From: Fluviispira vulneris
GTDB lineage: Bacteria > Bdellovibrionota_B > Oligoflexia > Silvanigrellales > Silvanigrellaceae
NCBI RefSeq assembly: GCF_014281055.1
Contig: NZ_JACRSE010000004.1
Span: 62,001 to 126,000 of the forward strand
Direction: 5' to 3'
DNA: 64,000 bases
Shown here: in pieces, positions 9,440 through 17,399 of the stretch
Numbering within the stretch: the stretch's first letter is position 1
How the letters are laid out: every line of letters begins with the position of its first letter
The notes under the pieces: model-generated
The model's input: only the letters and a program-made list of their open reading frames with translations
Told to the model about the DNA's origin: nothing
The model's database searches: none
Program-made: the position numbers and the translations under genes

Positions 9440-10291
9440 ATGACACAGATTATAAGGGTGATTTACAATCAAAAAGGTGGAGTTGGTAAAACAACACTTG
9501 CTGTTAACTTAGCAGCGTGTGCTGCAAAATCTGGCAAAAGAACACTCTTAATCGATTCCGATCCACAAGGAAATGCAAGTTCCTATATTTTAGGTAACGA
9601 AAAATATCCAGATAATACATTGGCAGATTATTATGAAAGTTGTTTACATTTAAATATATTTAGACAATCTATATTTGAGTATATTACGTTGAATACAAAA
9701 ATACCAAATTTGCATCTTGTTGCATGCAATCGTGAACTGGAAGATTTAAGAACTAAACTGGAAAATAAACATAAAATAATGAAATTACGTGAAGGCCTCA
9801 AAAATAACACCTATGAACAGGTTTATCTTGATCCCCCTCCTGCAAACGATTTTTTTAGTCTTGCTTGTTTAATTGCTGCTACTGAAATAATTATTCCAAT
9901 AGATTGTGATGCCTTTAGCATTCGTGCAGCAACAGAAATAAAAAATACCATTGAAGAAGTCAGACAAGATCACAATCCTAACCTGAGAGTTTTAGGCATT
10001 GTAGTCAATCAATTTCAAAAAGGTACTAAACATTCATTAGGTATTATTCAAGATCTACAAAAAATAGGATTCCAAATATTGGAACCCTATATCCCATCAA
10101 GTGTAAAAATAAGAGAGTCGCATTCTGAAATAAAACCGATTGTAATTGGCCATCCTGAGCATGCAGTGAGTCAAGCAATTCAATCTCTGTTTTTTTCGAT
10201 AGAAAATATCTCACAAATGAAAAATATCAGAAATGATACAAATGAAAAATCTACTTCTAAAGATAATAATTCATCAATGAGATTAGATTGA
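9440..10291 (+). CDS. ParA/MinD-type ATPase without a ParB partner
   Basis: This is a 283-residue deviant-Walker P-loop ATPase. KGGVGKTT is at residues 12-19 with the signature lysine present, and IDSDPQGNAS (38-47) is the A' motif of ParA proteins. The hydrophilic tail of about 25 residues is not conserved. There is no parB or centromere-like repeat nearby, so it is an orphan that could position a membrane or cell-surface cargo rather than DNA. The RBS GGGGAT lies just before the ATG. It ends three bases before the convergent RlmD-like gene. Confidence 0.87.
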   Translation: MTQIIRVIYNQKGGVGKTTLAVNLAACAAKSGKRTLLIDSDPQGNASSYILGNEKYPDNTLADYYESCLHLNIFRQSIFEYITLNTKIPNLHLVACNRELEDLRTKLENKHKIMKLREGLKNNTYEQVYLDPPPANDFFSLACLIAATEIIIPIDCDAFSIRAATEIKNTIEEVRQDHNPNLRVLGIVVNQFQKGTKHSLGIIQDLQKIGFQILEPYIPSSVKIRESHSEIKPIVIGHPEHAVSQAIQSLFFSIENISQMKNIRNDTNEKSTSKDNNSSMRLD

Positions 10292-10294
10292 TTT

Positions 10295-11722
10295 TTATTT
10301 TTTAGTTAAATAGCAGAGAACTTCATAATTGTTAGTACCAGGAGCTGTATCAAATGGTTCAAAAATTGTGGGTTCATAACCTGCTTTTTTAAAGGATTTT
10401 AAATCTCTAAAAAGAATATCAAAAAATGTAGATAAATAAACAACAGTTTTAGGTTCCAGTGCAACAATTTGCTCAATTGTTTTTCCTTCACAGCCTGAAC
10501 GGGCTGGGTTTAAAATAACTGCTTCTGCTTTTTGCAATCGTTTTTCGGAATTTAACTTCTGCAAAACTTCATCGACTTTACCTTCATAAAAATCAACATT
10601 TTTAACTTCATTAATTTTTGCATTTCTCAAAGCATCTTTTATAGAAGATGCGGAATGATCAATTCCTATAACTTCCCGAGCGGATTGAGCGAGTGTCAAT
10701 GAAATTCCACCAGCACCGGAATAGAGATCGACGACTGTTTCTTTACCTGTTAACTCAAGTAATTCTTCAATACGTGAATAAATCCTATTAGTAATCATAG
10801 GATTTATGGACATATAACTCGCAGCAGAAAACTTAAATACAAAATTACCGAATTTTTCTTCAAGTAAATCTTGTCCTACGATAAGTGTTAAATTATCATT
10901 TTGTTTTTCATCTTCATTTTGTGCACTTCGGCCAGGTGCGACCACTTGCATATATATGCCTTGAACATTCATATATTTTTCTGCAATATCTCTTGCTAAT
11001 GGACGCAAAGTAGCTAAATCTGCTTTTGTTACGATAAATATTAAAATGGCTTGGCGTGTGTGTCTTGATGTTCTGATAACAACATTTTGTAAAAGCCCCG
11101 TCTTATTCTTAAGTGTATATACACTTACATTGTGGAGGCGAATCCCTGTGCGCAACCAACCCATGATGTCATTCATTGTGTTTGATTGAATAGGGCAACG
11201 ACCAATATCAACCACTTCATTTAGAGATTGCCTATAAAAACCGAGGTCTATCCATCGCTTATTCCCTTCTTTTTGCGAAGAGCGACCACCAAAACTCATT
11301 CTTTCGGAAACCACGAGTTTTACATTGTGTCTATAACCAAGGCGATCTTCTGATTCTACACAATCTTTGATAACGATGTTGGAAAAATCAGTGCCTGCTT
11401 TTTGAACTCGAGACTTAAGATCTGCTGTTTTTTGCATCAATTGGCTTTTATATGAAATATCAAGAGAGGGACATGAGCCGCACTTTTCAAGCACCCGACA
11501 CTGTTCTTCGTGCATAACTCTCTCAGAGACACCTGATTTTGTTGTAATAAGTCGAACAGGTTGAATATCAGAGTTGCGATCACTTCCTCGATCAGAGCGA
11601 TTGTCTCGCGCGGATCTTGGCTCTCTCTCACGTCTATAGGTTTTATCGGAAAAGCCGCCACGCTTGTCAGGTCTGGTTGAAGAGGAACGACTGCTAAAAC
11701 CTATTTTACTTAAGTCTTTCAT
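10295..11722 (-). CDS. RlmD/TrmA-family RNA (uracil-C5)-methyltransferase
   Basis: This 475-residue SAM-dependent enzyme methylates C5 of uridine in RNA. An iron-sulfur motif C75-x5-C81-x2-C84 is seen, with a fourth Cys in VDIGRCP, as in RlmD. The SAM-binding motif is VVDLYSGAGG and the nucleophile Cys is in NPARSGCEG. The first ~60 residues are Arg-, Ser- and Asp-rich and of low complexity, replacing the usual TRAM domain and perhaps binding RNA. ATG at 11722 has GGTGAT upstream. A GTG at 11761 in frame is the alternative. The target position (m5U1939 or m5U747 of 23S rRNA) cannot be fixed from the sequence. Confidence 0.87.
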   Translation of the reverse strand: MKDLSKIGFSSRSSSTRPDKRGGFSDKTYRREREPRSARDNRSDRGSDRNSDIQPVRLITTKSGVSERVMHEEQCRVLEKCGSCPSLDISYKSQLMQKTADLKSRVQKAGTDFSNIVIKDCVESEDRLGYRHNVKLVVSERMSFGGRSSQKEGNKRWIDLGFYRQSLNEVVDIGRCPIQSNTMNDIMGWLRTGIRLHNVSVYTLKNKTGLLQNVVIRTSRHTRQAILIFIVTKADLATLRPLARDIAEKYMNVQGIYMQVVAPGRSAQNEDEKQNDNLTLIVGQDLLEEKFGNFVFKFSAASYMSINPMITNRIYSRIEELLELTGKETVVDLYSGAGGISLTLAQSAREVIGIDHSASSIKDALRNAKINEVKNVDFYEGKVDEVLQKLNSEKRLQKAEAVILNPARSGCEGKTIEQIVALEPKTVVYLSTFFDILFRDLKSFKKAGYEPTIFEPFDTAPGTNNYEVLCYLTKK

Positions 11723-11853
11723 AAAGAAAATATCACCAATATTAAAGTTTTCAAAAAACACACACCAAAAAACGAAAATTTATAATCAAAATACTTATAT
11801 TAAACAACAAAAATAAGAAGATATGTGAGCTAATTTTTATACATTTCAAGAAA

Positions 11854-12804
11854 TCAATTCATAGCTGAGCTGTTTGCGCCCGAAGAGCTATTTGCCTTTG
11901 GCTCAGTGTTTAAAATTGCATTCCAAGCCTCTGCTAAAAATCTATCCGCTTGTATTTCATTTTCAGAAAGAGCGGGAGGGGTCAAGTTCTTTTGCGCCAA
12001 AATCCATTTTGACAAAACAACAACGCCTTCTTGATATGTGGAGACTTTCGTATCGGAAAGCTCACGCATTTGCCGCATAAGACGATACATCTTTCTCCCT
12101 GTGACAGCCCGATCGTGCCATCTTAAAAAAGATGCGGGATCGAGTGCTTTTCCATCAGAAGTCGTTGCTGCTTCCTGCCACTTTTGCAGTTCGATTTCAA
12201 TATTTTTCAATTTTTCAACTAGAGTGGAGAGTTTATGAGTGCTGTGTTTTAGGCTCTTTTCAAGTTCTATATTTTTTTGTTTCAGCTTAGAATTTTCATC
12301 TTTTAATCCATTTATTTCAGCTATTTTATTTTCATACTCTTGCAGGGACACTTTATTTTTATTTAAATCAAGCGCTGATTTAAGTTGTTGATCTAAAAAA
12401 CGCATTTGTTCAATAAGTTTTGCATTTTCTTCAGTTAAACTGTAAAGTTTATTAACTGTTGACTCTGCCTGTCCTCTTAATTCCTTTTCTTTATTCCGTA
12501 ACTCTTCTTTTGCCTTTTTGTTTTCATCTTTTAATTTTGAAACTTCTTTACGTAAATCAAGCAATTCAGAAGTATGATTTGAAGTGTGTTCATTCACTTG
12601 AACTTTAGGGGGTGTTATTTTCTTCTCTACATTTGCTATAACTTTAGGTATAACATGCGTAAGATCACGCGCTTCCAATGCCACTAGCTTATTATTTAGT
12701 TCAATAACTTTAAGTGAGACTTTTTGTTTTGATAAAACAAGCCAAGCGCATAATAAAAGAACAACGCCAGAAAATACAAGTGAGACAATTGCAAATATAT
12801 CCAT
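11854..12804 (-). CDS. Membrane-anchored coiled-coil protein, function unknown
   Basis: This 316-residue protein starts with a strong transmembrane helix (about 3-25) and continues with a long Lys/Glu-rich coiled coil (about 70-210). It ends in a small helical domain with several Trp and Met/Arg residues and a Ser/Asn-rich tail. The layout recalls divisome or envelope scaffold proteins, but no family is recognised. ATG at 12804 directly precedes the membrane helix. The RBS is weak (GGA). It lies 55 bp downstream of the XRE-type regulator on the same strand, so the two are probably co-transcribed. Confidence 0.7.
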   Translation of the reverse strand: MDIFAIVSLVFSGVVLLLCAWLVLSKQKVSLKVIELNNKLVALEARDLTHVIPKVIANVEKKITPPKVQVNEHTSNHTSELLDLRKEVSKLKDENKKAKEELRNKEKELRGQAESTVNKLYSLTEENAKLIEQMRFLDQQLKSALDLNKNKVSLQEYENKIAEINGLKDENSKLKQKNIELEKSLKHSTHKLSTLVEKLKNIEIELQKWQEAATTSDGKALDPASFLRWHDRAVTGRKMYRLMRQMRELSDTKVSTYQEGVVVLSKWILAQKNLTPPALSENEIQADRFLAEAWNAILNTEPKANSSSGANSSAMN

Positions 12805-12859
12805 ATCTGTTTCCAAGAGTTGAGTAGAAACACAGCTCTGAAAACCAATCAAAGAGCCG

Positions 12860-13648
12860 TTAGTTTCTGTATATCAGAAAATCTTTAAGCCGAATGTTCA
12901 CAAGTGTGCGGCTCATCCAAAAAAGATCCATTAGCTGCTCAATCGTGTCACGAGCAGGATCACATTGACTACAAGCAATTTGTAACAAATGCGACGGCAT
13001 AAGCAAGAAAAGAGAAAGAGCGTTTGCAAAAATTGGATTTTTATCTTGCGGAAGTTTCGATTTTAATGTTTCAGAGTTGAGCATGACCAAAGCAAACTCA
13101 CGCATTAATAGAAAACGCAAGGCAGTACCAAATCGATCCCCTTTTTGCCATGTTATATAACACTTTCCATTTTCGTAACGAGAAAGTACGACTTCTTTTT
13201 GCCCTTCTTGTGCTTTTAATTCTACATCAGGTAAAATTTGAGACAACTCCGGTAAGAGTACAGGAACTGATTTAATATTTGCAAGTTCAATAATTCGATT
13301 TGCTTCTTGCATAAGTATGTTTCGCTCTACATCTGTGCATATAAATTCACCATATCCCTGATATTCGATAAGAGCGTCGTATAAAACGTTTTTTCCGAGA
13401 GAAATATCGATCAAATTTCGTGGATCAACTTCGAGCGCATGAGCCAATTGATTGATATTTTGAATGGATTTTATATTCTTACGCCCATATTTCCAGTGTG
13501 TACAATCTGCAGGATCAAAGCCAAGCAATGCACCTACATCTTGATCAGTTACTTTTTCAGGCGAACTTTTCCGTATTGTAAGAACTTCTTTGCAAAACCT
13601 AAATAACTCTGCACTATGCGGAAAACGATTATTTTCGACATTGATCAT
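12860..13648 (-). CDS. XRE-type HTH protein with degenerate ImmA/IrrE peptidase domain
   Basis: This is a 262-residue protein. An XRE helix-turn-helix lies at about 35-82. The second half aligns with the ImmA/IrrE (DUF955) metallopeptidase pattern: R-F followed by the HExxH position, then FANAL..LLMP (about 207-218). The HELGH motif reads REFAL (183-187), so both zinc-binding histidines are lost while Glu stays. A peptidase is therefore unlikely, and a ligand- or partner-sensing role is more plausible. ATG at 13648 has AAGGA 8 bases upstream. It is upstream of, and on the same strand as, the coiled-coil membrane protein, and divergent from the flagellin gene. Confidence 0.7.
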   Translation of the reverse strand: MINVENNRFPHSAELFRFCKEVLTIRKSSPEKVTDQDVGALLGFDPADCTHWKYGRKNIKSIQNINQLAHALEVDPRNLIDISLGKNVLYDALIEYQGYGEFICTDVERNILMQEANRIIELANIKSVPVLLPELSQILPDVELKAQEGQKEVVLSRYENGKCYITWQKGDRFGTALRFLLMREFALVMLNSETLKSKLPQDKNPIFANALSLFLLMPSHLLQIACSQCDPARDTIEQLMDLFWMSRTLVNIRLKDFLIYRN

Positions 13649-13869
13649 TACACGTGTCCTTTTTGAAAAAAACAAAATTTAAGAGTTGAATGAAGAAACC
13701 TTCATGAATTATAGCACGAAAATAGGACTTTCCTAATAAATCATAGAATTTGTATGGAGTTATATACCTACCACAGAATTGACACCAAACGCTTACAAAT
13801 TAAGCATTTTTTGATAGCGTAAAAAAAGAGAACCTATTCCTATTGCATATATAAGAAGTGGAGAAGGCT

Positions 13870-14715
13870 ATGGGCTATCGGATAATGACCAACGTCACCT
13901 CAATTACGAACCAGAGACATATGCGCAACACGCGTAAAATGCTGGATCAGAGTCTGGAAAGATTAGCCTCGGGCTTTAGAATTAACAAAGCCGCCGATGA
14001 TGCCGCTGGCCTTGCAATCAGTGAAAAATTACGCTCAAAAATTAGAGGACTCCAACAAGCTCAACGAAATGCAAATGACGGTATCAGCCTTATTCAAACC
14101 GCAGAAGGCGGTATGAATGAAGTTCAAAATATGCTCATTCGTATGCGTGAGCTCGGAGTGCAAGCCGCATCTGATACAATTGGTCCTAAAGAACGCGTCT
14201 ATCTTGATATCGAATATCAAGCACTCAAGGATGAAATTGATAGAATTGCATATGCGACTGAATTTAATGGAACTCAGTTACTCGATGGTACGGGTGGTAT
14301 CCTTGAAATTCAAATCAACACAGGGGGCGACAACATTTTAGGCGTCGACCGCCTTGAATACAATTCATTTAAGGCTGATGTTAAAACAAATAGACTCGGT
14401 GTTTCAGAGTTGGCACTCGACACAAAACAAGGTGCTCAACATTCTCTTACTGCGATCGAATCAGCTATTGATTACGTAAGTGCTATCCGAGCCGATTTGG
14501 GAGCACTCCAAAACAGACTCGGTTCTACAATTAACAATATTGCAACAACAGTAGAAAATATAAGCGCTGCCAACAGCCGCATTAAAGATGTCGATATAGC
14601 AGAAGAAAGCTCTGAATTAACGCGAAACTCAATCTTACTTCAATCCGGTACCAGTGTCCTTCAACAAGCAAACCAAACAAGCCGCATGGCTCTCACACTC
14701 CTTGAAGGAAGATAA
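13870..14715 (+). CDS. fliC: Flagellin
   Basis: This is the filament subunit. The 281 residues contain the conserved N-terminal D0/D1 helices (SGFRINKAADDAAGLAISEK) and the C-terminal D1/D0 part ending LLQSGTSVLQQANQ and LLEGR. The variable D2/D3 region is nearly absent, giving a minimal flagellin. ATG at 13870 with GGAG 6 bases upstream is chosen over the in-frame GTG at 13858. A TTGACA hexamer (13779-13784) lies upstream, but its -10 is poor and no clear sigma-28 or sigma-54 site is visible. A CheZ-like gene follows 8 bp downstream. FliD and FliS are encoded 12 kb away. Confidence 0.96.
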   Translation: MGYRIMTNVTSITNQRHMRNTRKMLDQSLERLASGFRINKAADDAAGLAISEKLRSKIRGLQQAQRNANDGISLIQTAEGGMNEVQNMLIRMRELGVQAASDTIGPKERVYLDIEYQALKDEIDRIAYATEFNGTQLLDGTGGILEIQINTGGDNILGVDRLEYNSFKADVKTNRLGVSELALDTKQGAQHSLTAIESAIDYVSAIRADLGALQNRLGSTINNIATTVENISAANSRIKDVDIAEESSELTRNSILLQSGTSVLQQANQTSRMALTLLEGR

Positions 14716-14723
14716 GGTAACAT

Positions 14724-15407
14724 ATGACAAATAAACTTCAACTGTCTCATGAAAATTTTGTATCGATCGCAAAGGACCTAATAAAAATAACGGACACGAT
14801 TTTAAAAAACGTGGTTGTCAAAACAGAAAAAGCAGCTCTCGAAATAGGTAATAAAATGGAACATGTTTCCAGTCTTTCTTCAGATCAAGCGCAAACCGTA
14901 AAAGGTTTGATCACAAGCATGTATCAAGAAGGCACTCAAGAACATGAAGAAGTTGAAAAAATGGCAGCAGAAGCCAATTCAATTGCAGATAAAATATTTG
15001 AAAGTGCTTCAGCCGGTGATTTAGATGCAGCAAAAAAACTAGGAGAGAGTGACCGTTACAAAGAGATTGGGGCAAAAACGAGTGGTTTGTCAAAGCAACT
15101 TGAAAAACTCTCGGAGTCGGACAAAGAGCTCGCAAATATGATAGCACCTGTTATAATGGCGCTTCAATTTCAAGACAGCGTCAGGCAAAGTTTAGAAAAT
15201 ATAATAAAGTGTTTTGAAGAATTTACCAATTGTTCTGACTCAATTACACAACAAAAGCTTTCTGATGATTTGGCTAATAAATTTTGGTCTGTGCTCGAAA
15301 ATAAATTCACTACGACAGATGAAAGAAATATTGTCCGCAAAACTGTCTATGGCGAAAATGCAAAACTCATAGAAGACAGTGGTAAAGATGACCCCTTCAT
15401 GTTTTAA
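14724..15407 (+). CDS. CheZ-like chemotaxis phosphatase candidate
   Basis: This 227-residue, almost entirely helical protein has the block MALQFQDSVRQ, placing Asp151 and Gln155 as D-x3-Q. CheZ uses the same D-x3-Q (Asp143/Gln147 in E. coli) to dephosphorylate CheY-P. Overall length (214 in E. coli), the central position of the motif and an acidic, hydrophobic C-terminal end (DDPFMF, like the CheY-binding tail of CheZ) agree. The gene follows flagellin by 8 bp with AAGG before ATG, and a terminator follows it. It is far below typical CheZ similarity, so a different FQD-type motility protein is possible. Confidence 0.6.
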   Translation: MTNKLQLSHENFVSIAKDLIKITDTILKNVVVKTEKAALEIGNKMEHVSSLSSDQAQTVKGLITSMYQEGTQEHEEVEKMAAEANSIADKIFESASAGDLDAAKKLGESDRYKEIGAKTSGLSKQLEKLSESDKELANMIAPVIMALQFQDSVRQSLENIIKCFEEFTNCSDSITQQKLSDDLANKFWSVLENKFTTTDERNIVRKTVYGENAKLIEDSGKDDPFMF

Positions 15408-15438
15408 GTTTTTATAATACCTAAATTGATTAATTTAT

Positions 15439-15476
15439 AAAATCAGGTAAAATAGTATTCAATTTTACTGATTTTT
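15439..15476 (+). terminator. Rho-independent terminator after the flagellin/CheZ-like unit
   Basis: An inverted repeat (15439-15453 with 15462-15475, one bulged base) forms a stem of about 14 pairs with an 8-base loop, ending in a T-rich run. It separates the flagellin unit from the gamma-glutamyltransferase gene. Confidence 0.65.
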
Positions 15477-15506
15477 CGTTTTCAATTATCAAGGTAACAA
15501 ATAATT

Positions 15507-17264
15507 ATGCGCAAAAAATACATTAAAAAAACAGCAAATACGTCCCTTGTTCTGATCTTTTCTCTTTTATCTTTTCAAAATAAAAGTATTGCAAATAATT
15601 TTCCAATAGAAGAATCCTATCAAATATTCCAACCAGAATATTCTGAAAAAGGGATGGTTGCCTCACAAGAGAAAATTGCATCTGAAATAGGCGCACAAAT
15701 ATTAAAGCAAGGAGGAAACGCAGTCGATGCCGCCGTTGCGGTTGGCTATGCCCTCGCGGTCACTTTACCAAAAGCAGGAAATATTGGTGGTGGCGGATTC
15801 ATGCTTATTTGGCTTAATAAAGAAAAGAAAGCAATTGTAATAAACTATAGAGAAAAAGCTCCTCTCGCAGCTCACAAAAACATGTTCCTAGATAAAGATG
15901 GTAAAGTAGATGAAGAAGAAATAACAGCTAGTTATAATGGCGCTGGTGTCCCTGGAACAGTTTATGGACTCAATTCAGCCTTACAAAAATACGGTACAAT
16001 GCCCTTAAAAAAAGTTATGGCTCCCGCTATACAATTAGCACGTAATGGAATTTTGGTCACTCACGCTCTTTCTAAATCTCTTGCTGAAAATAAAAAACAT
16101 TTACAAAAAAGTGAAGAGTCAACTAAAATATTTTTTAATAAAGACAAAGAACCATATAAACCGGGGGACATTTTATATCAAAAGGATTTAGCAAATACTC
16201 TTGAAGAAATAGCCTTGTTTGGAACAGATGCTTTTTATAAGGGTAAAATAGCGAAGAAAATAATTGATGATATTCAAGCTCATAAAGGAATAATGACCTT
16301 AAAAGACCTTGAGCAATACAAAGCTATAGAAACGTCACCGATTGAAGGTACATACAACGGATTTAAAGTTTTATCAGTTCCTCCACCCAGTTCAGGTGGT
16401 GTTACCTTAATCGAGATTTTAAATATTTTAGAAAATGTTGATTTTAAAAAAATTCCATTTCGCAGTGCAGAATACTTTCATATTATAAGTGAAGCTATGA
16501 ATTATGCTTATTATGATCGAAACAATTCTTTAGGCGATCCAGATTTTGTTAAAAATCCAATTGAACATCTCACTTCAAAAAAATATGCGAAACAAATATT
16601 TCAGAGCATGAATTTAAAAAAACACACCCCTTCTGAAACTGTCCAAAAAGAAGGGATCCGTCGTGAAAGCAATCAGGAGGGAAACACTACCCATTATTCA
16701 ATTGTAGATAAATTTGGAAATATGGTATCGAACACATATACGTTAAATCTATATTATGGAAATGGTAAAACTGTGAAAGGAACTGGTATTCTATTAAATA
16801 ATGAAATGGATGACTTTACTGCAAAAGTAGGGGCAGCAAATTCTTTTGGTTTGGTTCAAGGTCCAAAAAATTCTATTGAACCGCAAAAAAGACCCTTAAG
16901 CTCTATGACTCCAACAATTTTATTAAATGATAAAAAAGAAGCTGTTCTTGCGACGGGAGCACCTGGAGGAAGCCGTATTATCACCCAAACTTTACTTATG
17001 ATTACTGGATTTATCGATTATAATAAAAATATATCAACTCTTGCCGCTTACCCACGCTTTCACAGACAACTTTGGCCAGATAAGTTCTTTTATGAAGACG
17101 GTATCGCTTTTGAAACAATCGAGTCATTAAAAAAGATGGGGCATGAAGTTGAGAAAATCAGACCCTATGGTTCCTTACAAACTGTACAGAGAGATTCTGA
17201 GAATCACTTTTTAGGTAGCAGTGACCCACGTTCTGAAGGTGATGCAGCTGTGGGTGTATGGTGA
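15507..17264 (+). CDS. ggt: Gamma-glutamyltransferase
   Basis: This is a 585-residue Ntn-hydrolase that cleaves or transfers the gamma-glutamyl group of glutathione, normally in the periplasm after autoprocessing. A signal peptide (about 1-29: Lys-rich start, hydrophobic core, ending near SIA-N) is visible. The autocatalytic nucleophile is Thr394 in GNTTHYSIVD, and the substrate-binding SSMTPTI and GAPGGSRI motifs follow at expected distances. The length is typical (about 580). AAGG lies 11 bases before the ATG. It is separated from the flagellin unit by a terminator and is probably its own transcript. Confidence 0.95.
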   Translation: MRKKYIKKTANTSLVLIFSLLSFQNKSIANNFPIEESYQIFQPEYSEKGMVASQEKIASEIGAQILKQGGNAVDAAVAVGYALAVTLPKAGNIGGGGFMLIWLNKEKKAIVINYREKAPLAAHKNMFLDKDGKVDEEEITASYNGAGVPGTVYGLNSALQKYGTMPLKKVMAPAIQLARNGILVTHALSKSLAENKKHLQKSEESTKIFFNKDKEPYKPGDILYQKDLANTLEEIALFGTDAFYKGKIAKKIIDDIQAHKGIMTLKDLEQYKAIETSPIEGTYNGFKVLSVPPPSSGGVTLIEILNILENVDFKKIPFRSAEYFHIISEAMNYAYYDRNNSLGDPDFVKNPIEHLTSKKYAKQIFQSMNLKKHTPSETVQKEGIRRESNQEGNTTHYSIVDKFGNMVSNTYTLNLYYGNGKTVKGTGILLNNEMDDFTAKVGAANSFGLVQGPKNSIEPQKRPLSSMTPTILLNDKKEAVLATGAPGGSRIITQTLLMITGFIDYNKNISTLAAYPRFHRQLWPDKFFYEDGIAFETIESLKKMGHEVEKIRPYGSLQTVQRDSENHFLGSSDPRSEGDAAVGVW

Positions 17265-17309
17265 TTTATTTAGACTAAACTTACTTATAAATATACTCAT
17301 GCTTCCTTT

Positions 17310-17333
17310 AAATCAATACTTTTGATTTTAATT
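17310..17333 (+). terminator. Weak terminator-like hairpin after ggt
   Basis: AAATCAA (17310-17316) pairs with TTGATTT (17322-17328) around a 5-base loop and is followed by TAATTT. The stem is short and AT-only apart from one G-C pair, so support is weak. Confidence 0.3.
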
Positions 17334-17399
17334 TAAAAATCGATTATGCTCAGCAAAATTTATTTTTTTACTCAAATGTTTGAATAAAGGAAGGACAAA

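Noticed and set aside
13649-13869. Sigma-54 or sigma-28 promoter for flagellin
   Set aside because: TTGACACC near 13779 resembles a -24 element but lacks GC at -12, and no GCCGATAA-like box is present.
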